Shown piece after piece: positions 55,841-64,000 of a stretch of 64,000 nucleotides of DNA (its first letter is position 1; every line of letters starts with the position of its first letter). The position numbers and the translations under genes were made by a program. The notes below the pieces were generated by a model. It searched no databases. It saw only the letters and a list, made by a program, of their open reading frames with translations, and was not told where the DNA came from. Source of the stretch: Dama dama (lineage: Eukaryota > Chordata > Mammalia > Artiodactyla > Cervidae); contig NC_083701.1 of the NCBI RefSeq assembly GCF_033118175.1, positions 16,511,501-16,575,500 of the forward strand, read 5' to 3'.

Positions 55841-55991
55841 CCCAACTTTCCTGCTGGCTCAGACAGTAACAAATCAGACTGCCTTGTGGGAGACCCAGGT
55901 TGGATCCCTGAGTCGGGAAGATCCCCGGAGGAGGGCATGGCAACCCACTCCAGTATTCTTACCTGGAGAATCCCATGGACAGAGGAGCTTA
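55841..55991 (+). mobile_element. Bov-tA SINE, 3' end missing
   Basis: 'tttcctgctggctcagacag' to 'atggacagaggagctta', then an abrupt change to a CHR end. Confidence 0.9.
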
Positions 55992-56035
55992 GCGCTATAG
56001 CAGAGTCTTAGCCACTTGACCACCAGGGAAATCTC
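55992..56035 (-). mobile_element. CHR SINE end fragment, antisense
   Basis: 'gcagagtcttagccacttga' and 'ccaccagggaaatctc' are the reverse complement of a CHR head. The remainder is absent. Confidence 0.8.
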
Positions 56036-57078
56036 TAATTTCTTAATTTCACAATACCGATTAGTTTCATTTATGAGGAACTTCGGATGGTTTATCTCAT
56101 GGACTCCTGTGACACCATCATCATCATCATCATTGGTATAGAAGGGCCAACACCATCACATCTCCATTTTTCAACACCTGGGGTCCTGCATGATTGAGAG
56201 ATTTATCTGCAAACGCAATGCCCACCCAACCAGGAAGGCATAGGACTTGGACTTCAAGTTAAGGCTTCTGACTGAAGCCCAGGACTATTCCACTCCACCA
56301 TCAACTTCATGAGTTAATTCAGCCTTGTTCTCACTGTCATTGACATGACTAGTCTTAAGACATCTTCCTTTTTTAAAGCAATGGCCCATCTATAAAAGAA
56401 GAATTTGAAATACAGTATTTTTCTAAAGTTTAACCTAAACTTCTGAGTCTATTCAGTCATATACCATCTAACTTCACCATTTAAGCAAATTGTAGATGAC
56501 TTCTGTTTTAAATTCAAACACCTCAAAAATGATTATTCTCAGTTCAGATGAATAGGCGCAGTGTTTTTATATAGCCTTTTGGTTTCAGGAGGCTTGGCTA
56601 ACTCAAGTGAATAGTGAAGATTATATTAAGGACTCCCACTGAATGGAATTATATAGAACAAAATAATGAAAGTTAACATGGCTTCATGGAAAATACAGCA
56701 GAAGAGTAGTTCTTGACCTAAAGTAACTCCAGAAATGCTGGAAGTAAAAGATCTTGGACCATCTCCCTAGTGTTCTACCATCTTCCTTCTACCATCATCC
56801 CCCCCTTCTCCCTAGGGGTCTGCCATGCTACCCGTCTACCCCATGGTCCTTATGCCATAGATGGGATGCTTTACTTTCTCATTCAAATTTCCTATAGAAA
56901 TTACCTACTGGCTCAGTTAATTACCATTATTCCCATTTGGAAGAGTCTCTTTGACACAAGGGCACATCTCAGACCACTGATGTATCTGCTGCTGTTGGGT
57001 GAGATGTAGCTTGAGGTATCAAATGCAGCTGCCTTGAATTGAGCCCTCACTAGGATAGTGGGTGGGTCCATTTTGCTT
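56036..57078. other. Unique sequence, one CAT microsatellite
   Basis: A (cat)n of six units lies at 56116-56135. No gene or other repeat was recognised. Confidence 0.45.
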
Positions 57079-57092
57079 AGAAGTGGCTGTAA

Positions 57093-57280
57093 ATGGACTT
57101 CCCTAATGGTCCAGTGGCTAAAACTCTGTGTTCCCAATGCAAGGTGCCCAGGTTTGATCCCTGGTCAGGAAACTAGATCCCATATTCTGCAACTAAAAGA
57201 GCCCACACACGTCAAGGAAGATCTGACCTGCTGCAACTAAGATCAAGTGCAGTCAAAGAAATAAAATTTTTTTTAAAACA
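57093..57280 (+). mobile_element. CHR SINE with 14-bp target-site duplication
   Basis: 'ggacttccctaatggtccag' to a tail of aaaattttttttaaaac. agaagtggctgtaa flanks it exactly at 57079-57092 and 57281-57294. Confidence 0.94.
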
Positions 57281-57294
57281 AGAAGTGGCTGTAA

Positions 57295-58007
57295 GACTCA
57301 GCATGTTCTGTGATTGTCACTACTCACAGCGACAGAGGAAGTCTCTCCTCTCCGGATGCTGCTATTGTTTCATATAAATTTTTTAAAAAATCATCATTCT
57401 TTTAAATAATAATTTTTCATGTCTCCTTATGTTTTTAAAATCCTAACTGATGTGGAATCCCAGAACTGGCTAAAATTACACAAATAAAAATCACTTCCAT
57501 GATAATCTTGTCCTTTCCTACACAGCCCGTGCTTGTAAATAAATTAGCATGCCCATCCTCATTTCAATTAGCATGCCCATCCCTATATCCCCAGATCACT
57601 TCCATGGACACAGTCCTTTATAGTGATGGTTGCTCTTTCAGGCTCTCTGCTTCTCTGGATTGCTGCAGCATCCTGAGTTGACGGGACAGTTGTCACCACG
57701 TGGCAGAAGAAAAGCTAAAGTTTAAAGGAAGGATTGGCCCTAGGTCGCAAAACTAGTTAGTGGTCTGTCTGTGACTTAGACCTCAGTCTTCTAAATCAAC
57801 CTCTCAACAAATGGAAAGAAACCTTTCTTTTTAACCAAATAAGAGTATTTTTTGACTGTTCATATATCTCGCTAGCCCTGTTTTAGTCCAGGTTCAGACC
57901 CTCATCAGTTTTCACCCTGAATCTCGGTAGCATCCTCATGTTACTGAATTCAAGCTCACCCTACTTGCTGCATGACAGGCCAATCAACTGAGAGACGAAG
58001 TGTTGAG
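57295..58007. other. Unique sequence, nothing recognised
   Basis: AT-rich at 57370-57440. No repeat or gene signature. Confidence 0.4.
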
Positions 58008-58171
58008 ACAGGGCCTCCCAGGGGGCACTAGGGGTAAAGGACCCACCTGCTAATGCAGGAGATATAAGAGACACAGATCCCTGGGAAGATCCCCTGGAAG
58101 AGAGCAAGGCAACCCACTCCAGTATCCTTGCCTAGAGAATCCCATGGACAGAAGAGCCTGGCAGTCTACAG
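58008..58171 (+). mobile_element. Bov-tA SINE, diverged and 3'-truncated
   Basis: 'gcctcccagggggcactagg' to 'gagcctggcagtctacagg', with changes in the head and an absent BovB-like end. Confidence 0.87.
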
Positions 58172-58282
58172 GAATACAACTTTGGAAAGTCTCAAAATAA
58201 CCATCTTATCAGGGTCTGGAGGCCAAATTTTTTATAGAACACAGATGGGGAAAGTGAGAAAGCAAAATAAAAAGCCCATTAA

Positions 58283-58905
58283 TAGATGGGGAAACAATGG
58301 AAACAGTGACAGATTTTATTTTCTTGGGCTCCAAACTCACTGCAGATGGTAACTACAACCATGAATTTAAAAGAAGCTTGCTCTTGGAAGAAAAGCTATG
58401 ACCAACCTAGACAGCGGAATAAAATTCAGAGACATTACTTTGCCAAGAAAGGTCCATCTAGTCAAAGCTATGGTTTTTCCAGTGGTCATATATGGATGTG
58501 AGATTTGGACTATAAAGAAAACTGAGCGCCGAAGAATTGATGCTTTTGAACTGTGGTATTGGAGAAGACTCTTGAGAGTCCCTTGGACAGCAAGGAGATC
58601 AAACCAGTCAATCCTAAAGGAAATCAATCCTGAATATTCATTGGAAGAACTGTTGCTGAAGCTGAAGCTCCAAAACTTTGGCCTCCTGATGTGAAGAGCC
58701 GACTGATTAGAAAAAACTCTCATGCTTGGAAAGATTGAAGGCAGGAGGAAAAGGGTTCAACAGAGGATGAGATGGTTGGATGGCATCACCAACTCAATAG
58801 GCATGAGTTTGAGCAAGCTCCAGGAGATGGTGATGGACAGGGAAGTCTGGCGTGCTGCAATCCCTGGAGTTGCAGAGACATGACTGAGCGACTGAACAAC
58901 AGATT
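58283..58905 (+). mobile_element. BovB LINE, 3' end of ORF2 plus 3' UTR
   Basis: Starts at almost the same place in the element as the copy at 53698. The frame 58398-58694 carries IDAFELWYWRRLLRVPW. It then stops at a TGA, and the frame is further broken by a small deletion in the 3' part. The end is 'gactgagcgactgaacaac'. Confidence 0.95.
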
Positions 58906-59214
58906 TTGCAAATATCCTCTAGAATAGAAGATATTTCTTTCTTCCTGTAGATATCCACAGGTGGACAGGGTCTTGAACAAAGGCACTTTGGTTTTAATAT
59001 TCAGCAAGAGGGGCTGGTTCCCTGAGGCAGGTCGTTGTGTATGATTATAATAACAAAAGCAACAAAAAGCAAATCAAAGAACAGATGCAACTTTGAGTGA
59101 GATTTGGATCTTCCCTGCAACACTCTTAACTCATTCTCTGTCCTCAACTCAACAACCTTTTCCATGCCTTCCTCCAGGGGATCTTGTTGCTTTATAAAAC
59201 AGAGTTTTCAACAA

Positions 59215-59445
59215 ACCATCTCCATAATCACGGACTCCCCACAGTCCACAGAATAGGGTCCGAACTCCTACAAGTAAATTCAGTTCTCAAGCTGTACAGC
59301 CCTATCCAGCTGTTTGTCTTATTGCCCCGGACTTGCAACCACTCATATCCACATACATTCCGGCAGTGTTTGTTCCCCAAGCATGGCTTGTATCTTTCTC
59401 CCTCTCTGTCTCTGTCAATCACCCTCTGCAGACAGATTTAGATAG
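59215..59445 (+). mobile_element. L2 LINE fragment, more 5' than the other L2 pieces
   Basis: 'agggtccgaactcctacaag', 'ctgtacagccctatccagct' and 'ggacttgcaaccactcatat' resemble the L2 region upstream of its usual 3' end. Confidence 0.6.
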
Positions 59446-59510
59446 GTTTGGATCACATAGTGTTAGGGTGGTTGTTGTTTTATCTGATTCATTGGCAACA
59501 TTTAAGAATT

Positions 59511-59707
59511 CAGGGACTCCCCTGGTGGTCCAGTGGTTAAGAATCCGCCTCCTAATGCAGGGGACGCAGGTTCGATCCCTGGTCAGGGAACGAAGATCCC
59601 ACATGCTGCAGAGCAACTAAGGCCACGAACTGTAACTAGAGTCTGTGCCACAGTGAAAGATACCGCGTGCCCCACTAAGACCGAAGGCAGCCAAACAAAT
59701 AAATAGA
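59511..59707 (+). mobile_element. CHR SINE
   Basis: 'gggactcccctggtggtcca' to 'cagccaaacaaataaataga'. The B-box-like 'ggttcgatccctgg' is intact. Confidence 0.92.
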
Positions 59708-59708
59708 T

Positions 59709-59877
59709 GTTGGTGTTGGTGTTTAGTCACCAAGTTGAGTCCGACTCACTGCTACCCCATTGACTGTAGTCAACCAGGCTCCTCTGTCCATGGGATTCTC
59801 AGGCAAGAACACTCTGGGTTGCCATTTCCTTCTCCATGAGATCTTCCCAACCCAGGAATCGAACTCATGCCTTTCCT
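59709..59877 (-). mobile_element. Bov-tA SINE, antisense, head missing
   Basis: Begins 'gttggtgtttagtcaccaag', immediately at the CHR tail, and ends 'cccaggaatcgaactcatgc'. Confidence 0.88.
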
Positions 59878-60819
59878 AAATAAATAAAGAAAATATTAAA
59901 AAAAAGAGAAAGATTTCCAGCTTTTCTCGAACTCAAAACTTAGGAAACGGGTGGGATTGGAGACATAAACTTGAAAGTCATCAGTACATAGACGGTGTTG
60001 AAAGCCATTATTTTCTACCTAATACGGGTACTATTTTTACACAGTGAGAAGCACAAGTATAACTTAGGTTTTTAAAAAGGTAAAGCCAATCAGGGTAATA
60101 CTCAAAAGCAAAATGGGGAAGGGGGAAGGACATCAAGATAAAAGAAAAAAGATAGAAATTTTAAAATGAGAAACTCACGACATTTCAGGAAAGAAGGAAA
60201 AGTTACAAATCACTAGCAAGAAAACATCCTTCCCAAATCTTTTCAGATTCAAAGCAGAAAGGCAGATTCCTTGCAGGAGAGTCAAATCAGCACAGTTTCA
60301 GAGCTCTTGTGAATAACACAACATATAACCACGATAACAAACAAACAAAAAATTCCATGTGTTCTGCCTGATTTTACCTTTCTGCAGAGCGGAAGTAAGG
60401 AAGAAGCCAGGCTTTCTCAGATGTGCAAGTTAGCAGCAGCACATATTGTATTGGACAAAAGATTCATTTAGGTTTCTGCATAAGTTGTTATGAGCTTTTC
60501 AGCCAGCGCAGTAAAATACCTCGGTACCTTTGCTCCGAAAGGGACTTAAAATCCTACTTGGAAGGAATAGCACACAAAGGTGAGTGTGTTGTTAGAACTG
60601 GAATCTGGAGGCCTTTGAGCTGAGTGTGCTCCCCTCTTTTACCCAACAGCCCCTCAGGTCACTGTGGTACCCCTGGCTGGCTTCCTTCATTTGCCACCTC
60701 CAAGGACGATGCTCTGTACCACCAACCCTTGCCCCCCCCCTCCCAGGACAGTACTTGCTTCTTCTAAAGTGGTTGCTTTCAGAACAAGCCCTCTTTTTAT
60801 TTGGCCCCTTAGAACCCTG
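59878..60819. other. Unique sequence, nothing recognised
   Basis: A-rich at 59880-59910 and 60090-60180. No repeat or gene signature. A C-run at 60732-60741 is the only simple-sequence feature. Confidence 0.4.
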
Positions 60820-61250
60820 ATTATGGTTTTTCCAGTTATGTACAGGTGTCAGAGTTGGACTATAAAGAAGGCTGAGCGCCAAAAAATTGATGCTTTTGAA
60901 CTGTGGTGTTGGAGAAGACTCTTGAGAGTCCCTTGGACAGCAAGGAGATCAAACCAGTCAATCCTAAAGGAGATCAACCCTGAATATTCATTGGAAGAAC
61001 TGATACTGAAGCTAAAACTCCCATACTTTGGGCCACCCAATGCAAAGAGCCAACTCATTAGAAAAGACCCTGATGCTGGGAAAGATTGAGGGCAGAAGAA
61101 GAAGGGGACAACAGAGGATGAGATGGTTGGATGGCATCATTGACACAATGGAGATAAGTTTGAGCAAACTCCGGGAGCTAGTGAAGGACAGAGGAGCCTG
61201 GTGTGCTGCAGTCAAAGAGTCAGACATGACTGAGTGGCTGAACAACAATA
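60820..61250 (+). mobile_element. BovB LINE, 3' end
   Basis: Starts at the 'atggtttttccagttatgta' position of ORF2, about 180 bases further in than the 53698 and 58283 copies. The end is 'gactgagtggctgaacaaca'. The last coding part is open in a second frame (61028-61408). Confidence 0.95.
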
Positions 61251-61539
61251 ACCCTGACTCTGTGGCCTTCACCCCCAGGAGCCTGCATTGTGTGTTGTAT
61301 AATCCTGCCCTCACTTTGAAGCAGGCATGGAGAAGACTAAGAATCCATCCTTATTCTCATCTGTTTGTTTTGATATTCTCGTCTCTATTTTCTGGCACCA
61401 AACAATAATAATGTTTTTCCTAGATTTGATTCTGCATATCTTATTACATTGAGCTGAGCAATGGGCAAGATCAGAGCTAATATATCCTTAAGATTGACTT
61501 CACGAGTCAAATGAATGATTTTTCAAGGTTCCTCCTTCA

Positions 61540-61725
61540 ACCCAATCAGGCCTCTGCTCAAATCCTCAGTTTCTCAAAGACGTCATCTCTGACTATTCAC
61601 TTCAGTAAAAACCCAGCCCCCTGCACACCCTCCTTTGGTATTCTCCATTAGCATAGGTCACTCTCTGATCCACAATATACTTATCTCATTTGTTTGTTTA
61701 TTGTTTGTTTGTTGAGAGGCAGTAC
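61540..61725 (+). mobile_element. L2 LINE fragment
   Basis: 'gcctctgctcaaatcctcag', 'gacgtcatctctgactattc' and 'gcataggtcactctctgatc'. It ends in a TTTG-rich patch (61690-61715). Confidence 0.65.
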
Positions 61726-61734
61726 AGTGGCAGT

Positions 61735-61935
61735 AGCAAAATCCCAGACTCCAGAACCTAGACAATCCTGGCTCTTACTACCTACAGCTGTGTGATCTTG
61801 GGCAAGTTACTTAACCTGTCTGAGCCTCAGCTGCCTCATCTGTAAATTAAGTTACTAACTCATGGGGTTGTTGTGAAGAGAAAATGAGTTCACGTGTGTA
61901 AGACATACAGAAACCGTGATCTCATCCTTAGACCA
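61735..61935 (+). mobile_element. MIR SINE, well preserved
   Basis: 'ctgtgtgatcttgggcaagt', 'tacttaacctgtctgagcct' and 'cctcatctgtaaattaagtt'. Confidence 0.9.
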
Positions 61936-62260
61936 ATATTGAACTTTCACCAGTTGTGTCAAGGCTGCCCTTCACAGCCAAGGGAGACAGGTCAGACTCA
62001 CATATATTTCAGTAGAGTCTCATCTACACCTGTCTTGGTGACAATGTATTGATGGGAAGAAGGACAACACAATAAGAAGTACAGCCTGTCGCACAGAAGC
62101 TGTTAACTGACACTGGTGTCCATGGAGAAGCATCATGAGGGAAAGAGTCGGGGGAACCCAAGTGACAACCAACAGCACGTGCTTCCCGCAGGGCTGGGAA
62201 TGGTGGAGCAATTTACAAGTGCCCAAGGCAGGACAGATGTGCAGGTCAACCTCCATTTTT
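61936..62260. other. Unique sequence, nothing recognised
   Basis: No repeat or gene signature. Confidence 0.4.
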
Positions 62261-62270
62261 CCAAATACAT

Positions 62271-62604
62271 TTTTATTTTTTAATTTTTTGAAAATCAGGG
62301 CTGCACAGAAGCTCTGTGCTTACTTGTTTATGTATTTGTGTATTTCAGCCACACTGGGCCTCCGTTGCCCTGTCCTGGGTTTCTCTAGCTGCAGTGAGCT
62401 GGGGCTACTCTCTAGTTGCGTTGTTTGGGCTTGTCAGTTCGGTGACTTCTCTTGTGGAGCAGAGGCTCTGGAGCATGGGCTTCAATAGTTACAGCTCACA
62501 GGCTTAGCCGCTCCGTGGACATGGGATTTTCCCAGACCAGGGATTGAACCCATGTCCCCTGCATTGGCAGGTGGATTCTTAACCTCTGGACCACCAGGGA
62601 AGCC
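62271..62604 (-). mobile_element. CHR SINE, long form, antisense, with flanking duplication
   Basis: 'tgtatttcagccacactggg', 'cagaccagggattgaaccca' and 'taacctctggaccaccaggg'. ccaaatacat before it (62261-62270) nearly matches ccaaatacac after it (62605-62614). Confidence 0.92.
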
Positions 62605-62671
62605 CCAAATACACATTTGAGTGTGTGTGTGAACTGTGTGTTTCCCTGGTGGTCCTGAAATTATTTTAGAT

Positions 62672-62715
62672 GAGATTATATATTATATTGTATATAACAT
62701 ACAATATTATATACA
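62672..62715. repeat. AT-rich simple repeat
   Basis: tatattatattgtatata-type sequence immediately before the BovB copy. Confidence 0.75.
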
Positions 62716-62721
62716 TTGTAC

Positions 62722-64000
62722 AGGAGGCAGGGATCGAGACCATCCCCAAGAAAAAGAAATGCAAAAAGGCAAAATGGTTGCCTGAGGAGGGCCTTACAAA
62801 CAGCTGTGAAAGAAGAAAATTGAAAGGCAAAGGAGAAAAGGAAAGCTATGCCCATTTGAATGCAGAGTTCCAAAGAATAAAAAGGAGAGATTTAAAAAAA
62901 AAAAGTCTTCCTTAGTGATCAATGCAAAGAAATAGAGGAAAACAATAGAATGGGAAAGACTAGAAATCTCTTCAAGAAAATTAGAGATACCAAGGGAACA
63001 TTTCATGTAAAGATGGGCACAATAAAGGACAGAAATGGTATGGACCTAACAGAAACAGAAGATATTAAGAAGAGGTGGCACAGATACACAGAAGAATTAT
63101 ACAAAAAAGATCTCAATGACCCAGATAACCACGATGGTGTAACAACTCACCCAGAGCCAGACATCCTGAAATGTGAAGTCATGTGGGCCTTAGGAAGCAT
63201 GATTATGAACAAAGCTAGTGGAGGTGATGGAATTCGAGTTGAGCTATTTCAAATCCTAAAAGATGATGCTGTGAAAGTGCTGCACTCAATATATCAGCAA
63301 ACTGGGAAAACTCAGCAGTGGCCACAGTACTGGAAAAGGTCAGTTTTCATTCCAGTCCCAAAGAAAGGCAATGCCAAAGAATGCTCAAACTACCACACAA
63401 CTGAACTCATCTCACACACTAGCAAAGTAAAGCTCAAAATTCTGCAAGCCAGGCTTCAATAGTACTTGAACCGTGAATTTCCAGATGTTCAAGTTGGATT
63501 TAGAAAAGGCAGGGGAACCAGAGATCAAATTGCCAAAATCCTTTGGATCATCAAAATAGCAAAAGAGTTCCAGAAAAACATCTACTTCTCTTCTATTGAC
63601 TATGCCAAAGCCTTTGACTGTGTGGATCACAACAAACTGTGGGAAATTCTGAAAGAGATGGGAATACCAGACCACCTGACCTGCCTCTTGAGAAATCTGT
63701 ATGCAGATCAGGAAGCAACAGTTAGAACTGGACATGGAACAACAGACTGGTTTCAATTTGGGAAAGGAGAACGTCAAGGCTGTATATTGTCACCCTGCTT
63801 ATTTAACTTATATGCAGAGTACATCATGAGAAATGCTGGGCTGGAGGAAGCACAAGCTGGAATCTAGACTGCTGGGAGAAATATCAATAACCTTAGACAT
63901 GCAGGTGACACCACCCTTATGGCAGAAAGTGAAGAGGAACTAAAAAGCCTCTTGATGAAAGTGAAAGAGGAGAGTGAAAAAGTTGGCTTAAAACTATAAA
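62722..64000 (+). mobile_element. BovB LINE ORF2 with reverse transcriptase region, inactivated, continues past window
   Basis: This is the RTE-clade reverse transcriptase of the BovB LINE, which copies its own RNA and, in ruminants, supplies the machinery thought to mobilise Bov-tA. The frame starting at 62950 shows the linker region. It goes on through palm motifs: DYAKAFDCVDHNKL (motif A) and GERQGCILSPCLFNLY (motif B). In-frame stops occur at 63460-63462 (TAG) and 63865-63867 (TAG). A frameshift sits at the A run near 62894-62905. At 63898-63909 the catalytic box reads HAGD, where this clade has YADD, so the first catalytic aspartate is lost. The element is 5'-truncated near 62722 (no endonuclease domain) and its 3' end lies outside the window. 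It cannot encode an active enzyme. Confidence 0.96.

Noticed and set aside
481..59877. Regularly recurring roughly 200-bp repeats as a possible CRISPR-like array
   Set aside because: Spacing, length and orientation are irregular, copies carry target-site duplications, and the DNA is mammalian.
24..62600. A peptide family recurring in many short frames (GDLPDPGIEP...SPALAGRFF, or the reverse-strand SPGEGNGNPLQYSCLENPMD type)
   Set aside because: These are translations of Bov-tA SINEs in one or the other orientation, not a conserved protein family.
62670..62915. Separate 81-codon gene before the reverse transcriptase
   Set aside because: It joins AT-repeat sequence to BovB ORF2 in a shifted frame; the frameshift is at the A run near 62900.

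Overview
This window is ruminant nuclear DNA, almost certainly from a bovid (cattle, sheep, goat or a relative). The evidence is the repeat content. There are more than twenty Bov-tA/BOV-A2 SINEs, numerous CHR-type tRNA-Glu SINEs shared by cetartiodactyls, several copies of the RTE-clade LINE BovB, and ruminant-type L1 3' ends. These sit on an older mammalian background of MIR, L2, MER5A, MLT1 and MST LTRs and L1M tails. I cannot tell the species from the sequence alone. I found no ordinary spliced host gene: no exon chain, no tRNA or full rRNA gene, no CRISPR and nothing bacterial. The region reads as intergenic or intronic.

The one gene-sized feature is at 16966-21743. It is a full-length, intronless retrocopy of a C2H2 zinc-finger mRNA, inserted between two identical 15-bp target-site duplications. 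It keeps a CpG-rich 5' leader (16981-17275), an open reading frame for a tandem zinc-finger protein (17537-18514), and about 3 kb of 3' untranslated sequence. It ends in a canonical polyadenylation signal and a short A-rich tail. A single in-frame TGA at 18512-18514 splits the array; the same frame then stays open to 18745. Decayed further fingers lie beyond that stop. I could not name the parent gene.

Layout. 0-6 kb: SINEs, an L1 tail, a 50-bp 28S rRNA fragment inserted with its own A tail and 10-bp duplication (1481-1567), an MLT1 LTR split by a SINE, MER5A, and a long CATT/CACT tandem repeat. 6-17 kb: MIR, L2, Bov-tA, CHR and one dimeric BOV-A2. 17-21.7 kb: the zinc-finger retrocopy, with no younger SINE inside it. 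22-31 kb: L1 pieces and nested SINEs. 29-32 kb: three BovB tails and an MST LTR split by a Bov-tA. 32-53 kb: scattered SINEs, L1M tails (42.4-42.8 and 47.6-48.2 kb), L2 and several quiet unique stretches (notably 44.9-46.6 kb). 53.7-64 kb: four BovB copies all on the + strand. The last runs off the right edge and carries the reverse transcriptase region, with two in-frame stops and a mutated catalytic motif.

The window is therefore mainly a record of LINE-driven retrotransposition. L1-type machinery made the zinc-finger and rRNA copies; Bov-tA shares its 3' end with BovB and CHR SINEs carry A-rich tails. The only candidate for an active gene product is the zinc-finger retrocopy.
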